Below are positions 26,911-35,092 of a stretch of 64,000 nucleotides of DNA, in pieces. Each line of letters begins with the position of its first letter. The first letter of the stretch is position 1. The DNA comes from Zhaonella formicivorans. GTDB lineage: Bacteria > Bacillota > DUOV01 > Zhaonellaceae. Where the stretch lies: positions 1,646,142-1,710,141 of the forward strand of contig NZ_CP085524.1 of the NCBI RefSeq assembly GCF_004353525.1, given 5' to 3'. The notes beneath the pieces are model-generated. The model was not told where the DNA came from, did not search any database, and saw nothing but the letters and a program-made list of their open reading frames with translations. The translations under genes and the position numbers were made by a program.

Positions 26911-29010
26911 CTATTTTGTATTTTCCACGTTATCATCAGCATTAAGTTCTTGTTCCAAAACCTCTTTTTCTTCGTCAGTTAAATCAGGAGCCCTGTTACC
27001 TACCATGTAGGCATAGCCGGACATTAAATAAAATACATTAGCGTGATCATTATAAGGCCATGCTTGTTCCAGATTTCCAAAGTTACAATGAAATTTCTGC
27101 ATTAAATTTTCGCTAAAAAGAGTGAATTTATTATACTGGCGCAGTTTCTCGATGATATCTTCATATAGTCGTAATATCTCGTTTATATTCATACCCTGGA
27201 AATTTATTTTCTTTAGAATAGGTTTGGTTTTATGTTCTTTCTGATATTGAGCTACTGCAACCCTGTGCAAAAGACAGCCTAAGTAAAAAAGAGCTCTTGC
27301 TTCTTTTTGAAATCCTTGTTGAGTCAAGAATTTCTCCATATCATTTATTGATTCAAGTATAGGTGAACCAGCTGTTTTTTCTGCCCTTAACACCTCATCC
27401 CCTCCTTTAGATATTATAAATACTTTTTTATCAAGCAAATTTAATTTTTGGCATGTCCTCATTAACACCAAATATCCCATAATGATATTTTTAATAAAAA
27501 AATCTTGTTTGTTAGGAAAAAAGTTATATAATCTTAAATTCAAATAATTATCGATTTCTGTTTTTTCCAGCTGCTTCAAGCCCTTTTCCAAAGCCTCCGT
27601 TGCATAGAAAAAAAGGACATTTGCTAAAATTTTTTGCTTATTTAACATGGCTTTGTATAGAGACAAAACTCTGCCTACGTCAATCTGTTCTTTTTTCTTA
27701 TTAGTTTTAACAGGAATCAGGTTATAAACAGTACCTAAAGACATATACCTCAAATGTTCTTTTAAAATTTGATGTTGTTCGCCAATTGTCCTGACCACTT
27801 TAGTAAAATATAAAGTCGGAACATCCTCAATAACTTGCAATATTGTGACCGAGTTTCCATCGGTCCGGTAGACCAAAAAGTTGAGACTATACTGGTCGCT
27901 AATAAAATAAGTAAAATAAGATTCCAGTTCTACGCTTTTCAGCCATTCTTCTGCATCTTTGCTTTGAAAAGCAAAGTCTATTGAATTCTTAAATTTTTCA
28001 AGATTCATATAGTCAAAAGGTTTTAATATGCCCTCAGCCAAGATAAAAGCACTTTCTCCGGCAATCTTGCCGATAAATTTTTCATTAATTATTTTTTCAC
28101 CGGCTAATAACTTTTGATAACAATTGTTGCACATTGCATAATTATCGTTATAGCCATTCTTATTAATATTTCGTGCTGAATTAATCGTAGTAGTCGTAAA
28201 TATTTTATTAATTCCCGTACGACTAAAAATTACAGTATATTCACTGGATACGTCTGGTTTTACCTGATGGCAAATGTAACATATACCTGAGTTTTTCAAA
28301 TTATTGGTATGCTTACTCTTTGTTAAGTCCTGCTCCTCTGCTTCCAATTTGTTAGCTTTTCTAACAAGAGCAAGATAATCTTCATGTTGAGGTAAAATTA
28401 TCCGGCTACCATCCTCCAGCTTTACTGCAGGGATTACCAGCACAAATTTATTTGATTTGTTTTCGCTTTGAAAGGTGCGCCTGATGAAATCTTCAAACCC
28501 GATTGTCCCACCATTAACTTTTAACCCTTTTTTACTATCTAAAACAATAGTTTTTATATCCTGGTTAGCAAATTGTACAAATTTATCAAGCGCTACACTT
28601 CCTGCTCCTTTTTGTGCACCAAGCGTGACTAAACCAGCTTCTGCCATTTTTCTCAAAACAACTGCTAACTGGCTGTCTCCCATTCCTAATTTTTGCAAGT
28701 TTAAATGCAAATCATTCCAGACACTCCCAAGAAGATAATGTAAAGATTCTACTTCCCTTGTTAAATAATATTGTAAAGCAGCTGCAGGATTGTTTCCGAA
28801 GTAATTATATTCGACAGGCATTTCAGAGTTATAGGGAATTAGGTCTTCAAAGGTAATGTTATTTAGAAACAAATCAAATACTAGAAAAACTATATAGGGA
28901 TTATCGTTTTCTTTGAATTGCCGTTTTGGTTTTCTTATTAAAGATGATAAACTAGTGTCGCCTGCTTGTACCGTACTGCCTATCAAAGCAGTTATCTCTG
29001 GCAAGTTCAT
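26911..29010 (-). CDS. cas8b: Type I-B Cascade large subunit Cas8b (Csh1/TM1802 type)
   Basis: This 699-residue protein is the TM1802/Csh1-like signature subunit of type I-B. A zinc-finger pair CYICHQ (near residue 247) and CNNCYQ (near 296) matches the family. Cas8b recognises the PAM and starts R-loop formation. AAAGGCGGG lies 8 bases before the ATG. It is the first gene of the cas8b-cas7-cas5-cas3-cas4-cas1-cas2 run, with its own promoter at 29049-29077, and the crRNA-like gene in the same gap is predicted to target that promoter. Confidence 0.92.
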   Translation of the reverse strand: MNLPEITALIGSTVQAGDTSLSSLIRKPKRQFKENDNPYIVFLVFDLFLNNITFEDLIPYNSEMPVEYNYFGNNPAAALQYYLTREVESLHYLLGSVWNDLHLNLQKLGMGDSQLAVVLRKMAEAGLVTLGAQKGAGSVALDKFVQFANQDIKTIVLDSKKGLKVNGGTIGFEDFIRRTFQSENKSNKFVLVIPAVKLEDGSRIILPQHEDYLALVRKANKLEAEEQDLTKSKHTNNLKNSGICYICHQVKPDVSSEYTVIFSRTGINKIFTTTTINSARNINKNGYNDNYAMCNNCYQKLLAGEKIINEKFIGKIAGESAFILAEGILKPFDYMNLEKFKNSIDFAFQSKDAEEWLKSVELESYFTYFISDQYSLNFLVYRTDGNSVTILQVIEDVPTLYFTKVVRTIGEQHQILKEHLRYMSLGTVYNLIPVKTNKKKEQIDVGRVLSLYKAMLNKQKILANVLFFYATEALEKGLKQLEKTEIDNYLNLRLYNFFPNKQDFFIKNIIMGYLVLMRTCQKLNLLDKKVFIISKGGDEVLRAEKTAGSPILESINDMEKFLTQQGFQKEARALFYLGCLLHRVAVAQYQKEHKTKPILKKINFQGMNINEILRLYEDIIEKLRQYNKFTLFSENLMQKFHCNFGNLEQAWPYNDHANVFYLMSGYAYMVGNRAPDLTDEEKEVLEQELNADDNVENTK

Positions 29011-29027
29011 TTAAAATCCCGCCTTTA

Positions 29028-29047
29028 TTATGACTATAATTTATTTA
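29028..29047 (+). promoter_or_regulatory. Protospacer-like site of the crRNA-like guide, over the cas8b start site
   Basis: TTATGACTATAATTTATTTA matches the 17-nt mini-spacer at 29294-29310 and its next three bases at 17 of 20 positions, starting exactly at spacer base 1. The mismatches are at positions 6, 12 and 18. The 5' flank (PAM position, 29025-29027) is TTA. The site covers about -6 to +15 of the predicted cas8b transcript, so a bound Cascade would block transcription. Confidence 0.85.
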
Positions 29048-29048
29048 A

Positions 29049-29077
29049 AGTGTAAAATAATATAACAAATTTGTCAA
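29049..29077 (-). promoter_or_regulatory. cas8b operon promoter
   Basis: On the minus strand, TTGACA (29072-29077) and TACACT (29049-29054) are 17 bases apart, with a predicted start near 29042. This is about 32 bp before the cas8b ATG. It makes the cas8b-to-cas2 genes independently transcribed from cas6. Confidence 0.75.
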
Positions 29078-29228
29078 TATTTTACTTGGGTATTTTTTCT
29101 TAATTTTTATTCCAAACAGTTTTAAAAAAATAACTATCGAGAAACATAGGATGTACAATTACAATTACAGACATTCTCATCAAATTTGGCAACCAAGAAC
29201 ATTTTGAAAATGTTTTAAAACAATCTCC

Positions 29229-29256
29229 TGGACATATGATCTATTTTTGATAAAAT
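29229..29256 (+). promoter_or_regulatory. Promoter of the crRNA-like RNA
   Basis: On the plus strand, TGGACA (29229-29234) and TAAAAT (29251-29256) have a 16-base spacer. The predicted start near 29263 falls at the left edge of the first degenerate repeat, as expected for a short crRNA-like gene. Confidence 0.6.
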
Positions 29257-29262
29257 AGTTGT

Positions 29263-29345
29263 TACAATAGTACTACCTACGTGGGATTGAAATTTATGTC
29301 TATACTTTATCTATTTAGTCTACCTATGAGGACTTCGTGTTTTTT
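29263..29345 (+). ncRNA. crRNA-like regulatory RNA (CreR/CreA class) between cas6 and cas8b
   Basis: Order on the plus strand: degenerate repeat 1 at 29264-29293 with the core CTACCTA and an intact ATTGAAA handle (last base T for C); a 17-nt mini-spacer TTATGTCTATACTTTAT at 29294-29310; degenerate repeat 2 at 29311-29340 keeping the exact core CTACCTATGAGGA but with a decayed 3' end; then a T6 run. Cas6 could release a guide with handle AUUGAAAU. The mini-spacer matches the cas8b start region with mismatches only at every sixth base. Known relatives are CreA of the Haloarcula CreTA module and cas-regulating CreR RNAs, both crRNA-like with partial target matches. No toxin-like partner RNA is evident, so self-regulation of cas genes (CreR) fits best. 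The 3' end is antisense to the end of cas6. Confidence 0.85.
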
Positions 29346-30073
29346 GTAATTACCACACACCCAAATCCCTGGCTGTTTTTACTCCCAATGCCTGCATCCA
29401 CCGCCATTTGCAGCAGCTCTTTGGGCCCGGTCAGTTCCAATTTCCCGGAGTAACCCTTGATTACGGTATCCTTGTATCTTAAGACATGCAGCTTTGTTTG
29501 CCCCATACTCCGGACACACACCTCCCCCGGCGGGGCTTCCTGACCGGCAAAAGCCAGGTATTTTTTGCGCAGGTTGTGTTCTACCAGTTTCGCATAGTCA
29601 GGTTCACCGGGTTGAAAGTAACAAGTATACTTTCTGCCGTCGGGTCTGAACATCGTACTGTACACCACAACGGGAGACAGGGTTTTTACCGTTATCTTTT
29701 GAGACTCCACCTGCTGCCTTTCTACCTCAATCCTCTCTATTTCCACCCGGTTATCACCCAGCCGGAGGTACTTCCCAAATAAGATCCCATTGGCCAGGGA
29801 TTGGCAAAATTCATCCACAGGGGAAGAAATTACTAACTTCACTAAATCACTGAAAATAATTCGGTCTTTTTCCGGTTCCAGTTGATAGTTGCCAATCAAC
29901 CTGGAAAAAGCAAACAGCTTAAATCTACGATTTCCATATTCATAGCCTTTTTCATGGAGAAAAGCTGCCAGTTCAGGCGAAATAGCGTTGTAGATAAAAC
30001 CTTGCAAAATATGGTTATACTGTACCGGCAATACTAACTTCTGCTGTGCATTAATTACTAGGGTAATCTGCAA
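29324..30073 (-). CDS. cas6: CRISPR RNA endonuclease Cas6
   Basis: This 249-residue RAMP protein has a C-terminal glycine-rich loop GIGSKNSQGFGCVVI and the N-terminal ferredoxin-like strand ITLVINAQQKLVLPVQYNHILQGFIYNAI. It cuts the repeat to leave an 8-nt handle. The start is TTG with AGGAGG 8 bases upstream. Its stop codon TAG falls inside the second degenerate repeat of the convergent crRNA-like gene, so the two overlap. It is separated from the other cas genes by 313 bp and needs its own promoter, in the AT-rich 30074-30300 stretch. Confidence 0.94.
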   Translation of the reverse strand: MQITLVINAQQKLVLPVQYNHILQGFIYNAISPELAAFLHEKGYEYGNRRFKLFAFSRLIGNYQLEPEKDRIIFSDLVKLVISSPVDEFCQSLANGILFGKYLRLGDNRVEIERIEVERQQVESQKITVKTLSPVVVYSTMFRPDGRKYTCYFQPGEPDYAKLVEHNLRKKYLAFAGQEAPPGEVCVRSMGQTKLHVLRYKDTVIKGYSGKLELTGPKELLQMAVDAGIGSKNSQGFGCVVITKNTKSS

Positions 30074-30301
30074 GTTGCTAACCTCCTGATATTTTGGAAG
30101 CAGTCATATCTTAGGGATGCCTGTTCCTGCAATTTAGCCCTTCCGTTTAAAATCACGGCTGGATAATACTATATTTTGCAACTTTAACTTTATTTGGCAT
30201 AGAGCCCATAATATTCTTTGACATATTTTACTAATATCCTGCCTATTTTGAAAAAATACTTGCCTTCTATTAACTAATAAGAAATATCAACAAACAAAAA
30301 A

Positions 30302-30323
30302 CCCGCTCCTAAGTTTGAGCAGG
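30302..30323 (-). terminator. Terminator downstream of the ABC transporter operon
   Basis: On the minus strand CCTGCTC-AAACTTA-GGAGCGGG is followed by TTTTTTG. A closely similar stem (CTGCTC 30474-30479 with GAGCAG 30490-30495) lies 170 bp nearer the gene; both are preceded by the same CATAACCTGCTCAA. The palindromic element at 30341-30446 lies between the two. Confidence 0.75.
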
Positions 30324-30340
30324 TTATGGTTTGCAGACAA

Positions 30341-30446
30341 AGCCCGCATGTATTATTTCGCTCTGGACACGCTCGCACGCCGTTACCGGCAGCATAGCTG
30401 CCGACGGCTGGGCGAAACAAGTCCCGCTCCATAATACATGCGGGCT
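30341..30446. repeat. Palindromic element between duplicated terminator stems
   Basis: A perfect 16-bp inverted repeat (AGCCCGCATGTATTAT 30341-30356, complement at 30431-30446) encloses 74 bp. Inside is a nested hairpin: GCCGT 30379-30383 with ACGGC 30404-30408, and CGGCAGC-ATA-GCTGCCG 30387-30403. No ORF. The flanks contain two versions of the same small terminator stem, suggesting an insertion with local duplication, as for a MITE or REP-like element. A processed structured RNA is the alternative. Confidence 0.6.
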
Positions 30447-30505
30447 AATAAGAGTTTGTCGACGGTCTGAAATCTGCTCCTAAAGAATTGAGCAGGTTAT
30501 GGTTT

Positions 30506-31261
30506 TTACAGTATCTTGCTTAAAAACTCCCTGGTCCTGGGGTGTTCGGGATTGGTAAAAATTTTTTGCGGGGTCCCTTCTTCCAGGATCTGCCCGTCGT
30601 CCATGAAAATCACCCGGTCGGCAACCTCCCGGGCGAAACCCATTTCATGGGTAACTACCACCATGGTCATGCCTTCCCCGGCCAAATCCTTGATTACCGC
30701 CAGCACTTCGCCCACCAGTTCGGGGTCCAGGGCGCTGGTGGGTTCATCAAACAACATCACCTTGGGCTGCATGGCCAGTGCTCGGGCAATTGCCACCCGC
30801 TGCTGCTGCCCGCCTGACAATTGAGTAGGATAGGCATGAGCTTTATCTTCCAGCCCCACTTTGGCCAAAAGCCGCTTGGCCCTTTCCCTGGCTTCCGCCG
30901 CCGGCACCTTGAAAACAGTCAAAGGCCCTTCCATCACATTTTGCAGTGCCGTTTGGTGGGGAAAGAGGTTGAAACGCTGAAACACCATGCCCACCTGGCT
31001 GCGCAAACGGTAGATATTTTTTCTGCTGTCATCCACCAGGCGTCCATCGGGGAGCTTTCTTTTACCCACCGGCTGGCCGTCAATGGTAATATATCCCGAG
31101 TCAATGGTTTCCAGGTAGTTTAAACAGCGCAAAAAGGTGCTCTTTCCTGAACCGCTGGGACCGATGATCACCACTACCTCACCTTGCTTTACGGTGAGAC
31201 TGACGCCCTTTAATACCTGTAATTTGCCAAAACTTTTGTAGATGTTCTCTGCCACTATCAT
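30506..31261 (-). CDS. Polar amino-acid ABC transporter ATPase
   Basis: This 251-residue GlnQ/HisP/ArtP-type ATPase has Walker [14 protein letters not shown] near residue 34, the signature [16 protein letters not shown] near 145, Walker [15 protein letters not shown] near 165 and switch His VVTHEMGF. It drives import by the permease encoded upstream, from which it is 17 bp away. Substrate (glutamine, arginine, cystine or other) is not visible from the ATPase. Confidence 0.94.
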   Translation of the reverse strand: MIVAENIYKSFGKLQVLKGVSLTVKQGEVVVIIGPSGSGKSTFLRCLNYLETIDSGYITIDGQPVGKRKLPDGRLVDDSRKNIYRLRSQVGMVFQRFNLFPHQTALQNVMEGPLTVFKVPAAEARERAKRLLAKVGLEDKAHAYPTQLSGGQQQRVAIARALAMQPKVMLFDEPTSALDPELVGEVLAVIKDLAGEGMTMVVVTHEMGFAREVADRVIFMDDGQILEEGTPQKIFTNPEHPRTREFLSKIL

Positions 31262-31278
31262 CTTGCTGCCACCTTTTC

Positions 31279-31953
31279 CTACTGCCCGTCAGCCACTGCC
31301 AGCCGTTTTTCCAACAGACCGATGATGTAGATGAAAAATGTTGTCAAGAGCAGATACAACAGTGCCACTGTAAGATAAATTTCCATGGAGCGGAAGTAGG
31401 TGGTATCCAAGAGCGAGCCGGTCCGCATCAATTCAACCATGGTAATAACAGACACTAAAGAAGTATCTTTCATTAAGGCAATGAATTCGTTACCCATGGG
31501 AGGCAACAGTCTGCGGTAAGCCTGCGGCAATATCACTCTCCGCATGGCCTGGGTATAAGACATGCCCAGGGAAAGGGCGGCTTCCATTTGCCCTTTATCT
31601 ATAGATTGGATGCCTGCCCTGATAATTTCCGCAATGTAAGCCCCGCCGCAGATGCTCAAGCCCGCCACCGCGGCGGTAAAAGCATCCAACTGCAATATGC
31701 CTGCCTGGGCTAACCCGTAGTAAAGGACATATAATTGCACAAGAAGGGGGACTCCCCGGATAACCCAGGTGTAAATCCCCCCTAATATCACTAAAATTTT
31801 AAAACGTGATATTTTGGCCAGGGCTACAAACAATCCGATAATAGTCCCGAAAAAAATTGCCAAGACAGTCAGTTCCACAGTCATAACCACCCCTTTGAGC
31901 AAAAGGGGCAAGATTTGCAATTCAAAAGCAATGTCAATCGGACCAAACCGCAT
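31279..31953 (-). CDS. Polar amino-acid ABC transporter permease
   Basis: A 224-residue membrane protein of the HisM/GlnP class, with about five hydrophobic segments. The family's EAA loop is at [38 protein letters not shown] chose the ATG at 31953 ([11 protein letters not shown]), preceded by GGGGTG at 5 bases, over the in-frame 18-codon extension that overlaps the binding-protein gene. One permease gene suggests a homodimer. Confidence 0.92.
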   Translation of the reverse strand: MRFGPIDIAFELQILPLLLKGVVMTVELTVLAIFFGTIIGLFVALAKISRFKILVILGGIYTWVIRGVPLLVQLYVLYYGLAQAGILQLDAFTAAVAGLSICGGAYIAEIIRAGIQSIDKGQMEAALSLGMSYTQAMRRVILPQAYRRLLPPMGNEFIALMKDTSLVSVITMVELMRTGSLLDTTYFRSMEIYLTVALLYLLLTTFFIYIIGLLEKRLAVADGQ

Positions 31954-31975
31954 TGTTTCACCCCATAAATCAATC

Positions 31976-32809
31976 TTATTCAGCCGGTGGCGTGATATCC
32001 GCGCCAAACCATTTCATGGAAATGCTGCTTAAAGTGCCGTCTTTCTGCATTTCAGTCAAAGCTTTGTCAATAGCTTCTTTTAAATCCGTATCTTCCTTGC
32101 GGATTCCGATGGCGTAAGTATCATCAACCAGACGCCCCGGAAGCACTTTATAAACATCGGGCTTTTTACTTACAAAATGGGCAGCTGTAGTTAAATCCAC
32201 AACTATAACGTCCACACGGCCGATGGCCAGGTCTTGAAATGCCTGGGGATACTGGTCGTACAGCACCACGTCTTTCAGACCCAGTTTTTGGGTAGCTTCG
32301 TAACCGGAACTGCCGGTCTGGGTGGCTACCTTTTTGCCTTTCAGGTCTTCAGCGGTTTTGATGGTAGTGTTGTCTTTCTTAACTACCATTCCTATCCCGG
32401 CATTGACGTAGACTTTAGAGAAATCAATTTCCTTTTTACGCTCTTCAGTCACGCTCATCCCGGAAATGATAACGTCAAACTTCTTGGAGTTCAGGGAGCC
32501 CAAAACGCCTTCCCACTCGGTAGGCTGCCACTTGATTTTTACGCCCAGGCGTTTAGCCAGTTCTTCGCCCATATCAATATCAAAACCAACTAACTTATTG
32601 GTCCCTTCTTCACGATACCCCATGGGCGCAAAGGTATCATCCAAACCGGCAACTATTTCGCCTTTCTCCTGGATTTGCTCCCAGGTTGTTTTTTCCGCCT
32701 GCTGGTTTGCTTCGGGCTTGTCCGCCGGCTTTTCGCCGCCGCAGCCTGCTGCTAACAGCGCTAATCCCAATACCAGCACTGTAAGCCATAAGTATTTCTT
32801 GTTCAACAT
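31976..32809 (-). CDS. Amino-acid ABC transporter substrate-binding lipoprotein
   Basis: This 277-residue family 3 solute-binding protein has a lipoprotein signal ending in LLAAGC near residue 22. The family-3 signature GFDIDMGEELAKRLGVKIKW lies near residue 76, and VDVIVVDLTTAAHF near 190. The ATG at 32809 is chosen because GGGGGAGG lies 8 bases upstream; the earlier ATG precedes this site. First gene of the transporter operon. Ligand not determinable. Confidence 0.93.
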   Translation of the reverse strand: MLNKKYLWLTVLVLGLALLAAGCGGEKPADKPEANQQAEKTTWEQIQEKGEIVAGLDDTFAPMGYREEGTNKLVGFDIDMGEELAKRLGVKIKWQPTEWEGVLGSLNSKKFDVIISGMSVTEERKKEIDFSKVYVNAGIGMVVKKDNTTIKTAEDLKGKKVATQTGSSGYEATQKLGLKDVVLYDQYPQAFQDLAIGRVDVIVVDLTTAAHFVSKKPDVYKVLPGRLVDDTYAIGIRKEDTDLKEAIDKALTEMQKDGTLSSISMKWFGADITPPAE

Positions 32810-32912
32810 TTTCTTTTCCTCCCCCAACAGATCTGGTTATACATTACTCTAACAGTTTAACTAATTAAAGCGTTAAAAGTCAATACCTAAAATTGGAAGA
32901 AAAAAGAGATAA

Positions 32913-32934
32913 GCCCCGCCACGTACGGCGGGGC
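32913..32934 (-). terminator. nrfA terminator
   Basis: An 8-bp GC stem GCCCCGCC-GTACGT-GGCGGGGC is followed on the minus strand by TTATCTCTTTTTTC. It lies 9 bp after the nrfA stop codon and separates nrfHA from the ABC transporter operon. Confidence 0.9.
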
Positions 32935-32942
32935 CACTGCTT

Positions 32943-34298
32943 TTATTCTTTTTTCTCGGCTCCGGTTTCTGTGCCGGCAGCTTCTTGTTTAGCCTTAACA
33001 GCATTTTCCGCGGTCATGGGCGCCGGGGTCTGCCAGCTGGGAGCTGCTACGCCGGTCTGAGCTTCGATGGCCTTAAGCTTAGCCTGGGTAGCCAGGTCCA
33101 GGGATTTATTTAAACTCTCCATGGTCAATTGGGGATTATGGAAGCCCATGGAGTTTTCAGCGCCGACCCAGTCAATGTAAAACTGTGCTTTGCGCTGCAA
33201 TTTCCTGGCCTCTTCCAGCGCAGCAGGGTTCGCGCCAGCCTTGGCGGCTGCCTCGATGGCATGAATTGCTTCCACGTTAATGTTGCCTACTTTAGCCATC
33301 ATATTGGCTGTCTTATCCTGAGTATAGAAAACGCGCTGCTTAAGCCACTCCGGATCTTCCCGGTGACAAGTCATGCAGCTTTCCTCAATATGCTTCAAGG
33401 GGCTGGTCCACCAGTGGGAAGAGATCTTCTCACCGCCTTCCATTTTATAAGGCATATGGCAGTCAGCACAGGCGAGCCCTGCGGCCTGGTGCACGCTGCC
33501 CTGGAATGTCTCAAACTCGGGGTGCTGTACTTTAATCTCTCCCGTCCCCGCTTTCGGGTGCTCCCAGTCTACAAAGTTCTGTTCTTCGTAATAGGCGAGA
33601 ATATCATCCGGCGTAAAACCTTTATCCCAGGGGAAAGTCACCACTTTTTTGTCCCCGGCAAAGTAATATTCCACATGGCACTGGGCGCAGACATATGTGC
33701 GCATTTCCTGGTGGCTGAGCTTATCCGGGTCCTTGCCGAGCCTGGTAAGGGTATTCCGCAAGGGCGGCTGGGTGATAACCAGGTTCATGGTCTTAGGATC
33801 ATGGCAGTTGGCACAGGTAATAGGTTCTTGCATCTTGGACGTTAACTCATGGAAATTGGTTGCGTAATAGCTGTCTCCCATCTCCTTAACCAGTCCGGGG
33901 ACGTTGGCGCTTTTACAAGTCCAACAGGAAGCAATGCTCTTTTCGTTGATCCGCTTAATCTTTTTGACATCGGTCAGAGTATAGACGTGGCCCCTGTCCT
34001 CATTGTATTCTTTGGAAAAACCGTAACCGGCAAACAGTTCCTTCAAAAAAGGCCACTGGGTCAGTTTGTCGTATTCCTCGGAACCTCCGTACTTCGTCCC
34101 TTGGTTGGACATCTCGCTGTTCTTTTTATAGCTGTCGAACTGTTTTGGATAGTATTTACCGAATTCCTCCGCCGACAGTGTCCCCTCGGGGATATCGGCG
34201 CGGAAAGAGACAGCCTGTTCATTGTTAGCGCCGCAGCCCGCTGCCACCAGCACCAGCAGCAGGGCAGCCAAACCCAGCAGTAACTTATATTTTTTCAT
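32943..34298 (-). CDS. nrfA: Ammonia-forming cytochrome c nitrite reductase NrfA
   Basis: This 451-residue pentahaem protein has active-site haem motif CWTCK (near residue 123), characteristic of NrfA, and four CxxCH motifs (CANCH, CAQCH, CADCH, CMTCH). A lipoprotein-type signal (LLVLVAAGCG) fits export and anchoring outside the membrane. It reduces nitrite to ammonium with six electrons delivered by NrfH, encoded 22 bp upstream. Catalytic Tyr/His context is present in CAQCHVEYYF. A C-terminal charged tail (KQEAAGTETGAEKKE) follows. Confidence 0.97.
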   Translation of the reverse strand: MKKYKLLLGLAALLLVLVAAGCGANNEQAVSFRADIPEGTLSAEEFGKYYPKQFDSYKKNSEMSNQGTKYGGSEEYDKLTQWPFLKELFAGYGFSKEYNEDRGHVYTLTDVKKIKRINEKSIASCWTCKSANVPGLVKEMGDSYYATNFHELTSKMQEPITCANCHDPKTMNLVITQPPLRNTLTRLGKDPDKLSHQEMRTYVCAQCHVEYYFAGDKKVVTFPWDKGFTPDDILAYYEEQNFVDWEHPKAGTGEIKVQHPEFETFQGSVHQAAGLACADCHMPYKMEGGEKISSHWWTSPLKHIEESCMTCHREDPEWLKQRVFYTQDKTANMMAKVGNINVEAIHAIEAAAKAGANPAALEEARKLQRKAQFYIDWVGAENSMGFHNPQLTMESLNKSLDLATQAKLKAIEAQTGVAAPSWQTPAPMTAENAVKAKQEAAGTETGAEKKE

Positions 34299-34320
34299 TT
34301 AATATAACACTTCCTTTCTA

Positions 34321-34782
34321 CTATCTGAAGTTGCTGTGCGGTGTATAGCGGTGACAATCGGAACAGCTGCGTGTGGGGTCCATCCGCACGTTCCTGGTTA
34401 CCTCCCCATGGCACCGAATGCAGTTTTGTTGGACTATTGCTTCATCTGCAGTGGCGATGCGGATCCGGGGCGGAATATCCCCGAAAGTGTTGTTGACTAA
34501 GTGTTTGACACCGGAAGTTACTTTGGAATAAGTCTTTGTCAAGTAATTGCGCTGGTCCGTATGGCAGCCGTTGCAATCCACTATTTCCCGGTGGGAAGAA
34601 TGGCTCCAGGTGCCATAGGCGGGCTGCATTACGTGACATGAAACGCAAAAACTTGCATCTTTGGTAATGCTGTGCACACTGTCGACACCAATCAACGCCA
34701 CCAAAAACAGGCCGGCCAAAACCGCGAGCAAAAGCGGCCTTTTAAACCGGGGCTCCATTTTTTCTACAGTGCCGGTCTTCAT
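34321..34782 (-). CDS. nrfH: NrfH tetrahaem quinol dehydrogenase
   Basis: This 153-residue NapC/NirT-type protein has one N-terminal transmembrane helix (PLLLAVLAGLFLVALIGV, residues 16-33) and four haem motifs CVSCH, CNGCH, CIRCH, CSDCH. NrfH takes electrons from menaquinol and passes them to NrfA. A GGGGGG ribosome site precedes the ATG. First gene of the nrfHA operon. The 310 bp upstream hold the operator candidate at 34855 and the terminator of the two-component genes. Confidence 0.96.
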   Translation of the reverse strand: MKTGTVEKMEPRFKRPLLLAVLAGLFLVALIGVDSVHSITKDASFCVSCHVMQPAYGTWSHSSHREIVDCNGCHTDQRNYLTKTYSKVTSGVKHLVNNTFGDIPPRIRIATADEAIVQQNCIRCHGEVTRNVRMDPTRSCSDCHRYTPHSNFR

Positions 34783-34854
34783 GGCTTCCCCCCTTTCAAC
34801 TTGTTCTTGTTAAACCCTTGCCTAACCTAATATCAGAAGTAATTGAATTAGTGC

Positions 34855-34870
34855 ACACGAGTACTTGTGT
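34855..34870 (-). promoter_or_regulatory. Near-palindromic operator candidate upstream of nrfH
   Basis: ACACGAGTACTTGTGT is a 16-bp near-perfect palindrome (one mismatch pair) about 75 bp before the nrfH ATG. It could be a binding site for the neighbouring response regulator or another dimeric factor. This is a single site without a second instance seen, so it is only a candidate. Confidence 0.3.
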
Positions 34871-34990
34871 CAGTGGCTAAAAGCCTTTAATTTGTTGCCT
34901 GGCCGTCTCAGTTAATTCAATAGTCGCCATACCCGGCAAATAGGCATTTAAATTTGGTAAAGATTCATGCAAGCCCGTTTTCCATAAAAA

Positions 34991-35020
34991 AAATGCTTGT
35001 TACTATAGTAGCAAGCATTT
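34991..35020 (-). terminator. Terminator of the two-component operon
   Basis: AAATGCTTG pairs with CAAGCATTT (34991-34999 with 35012-35020), extending inward. On the minus strand it is followed by TTTTT. It lies about 70 bp after the response regulator stop and isolates it from nrfHA. Confidence 0.85.
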
Positions 35021-35092
35021 CTTAATCACCTTTTATTAAATTCTTAACGGATCTATTTATTTTCTTAACAATTTATTAACAGCGCCCTGTCT

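Noticed and set aside
29152-29250. Plus-strand frame reading ITDILIKFGNQEHFENVLKQ in the cas6-cas8b gap
   Set aside because: It looks protein-like but has no start codon or ribosome site, and ends at the promoter of the crRNA-like gene. Probably a relic; not enough for a gene call.
29011-29262. Toxin RNA (CreT-like) paired with the crRNA-like gene
   Set aside because: The guide matches the cas8b promoter itself, and I see no separate small transcript with rare-codon features. A CreTA addiction pair is therefore not supported.
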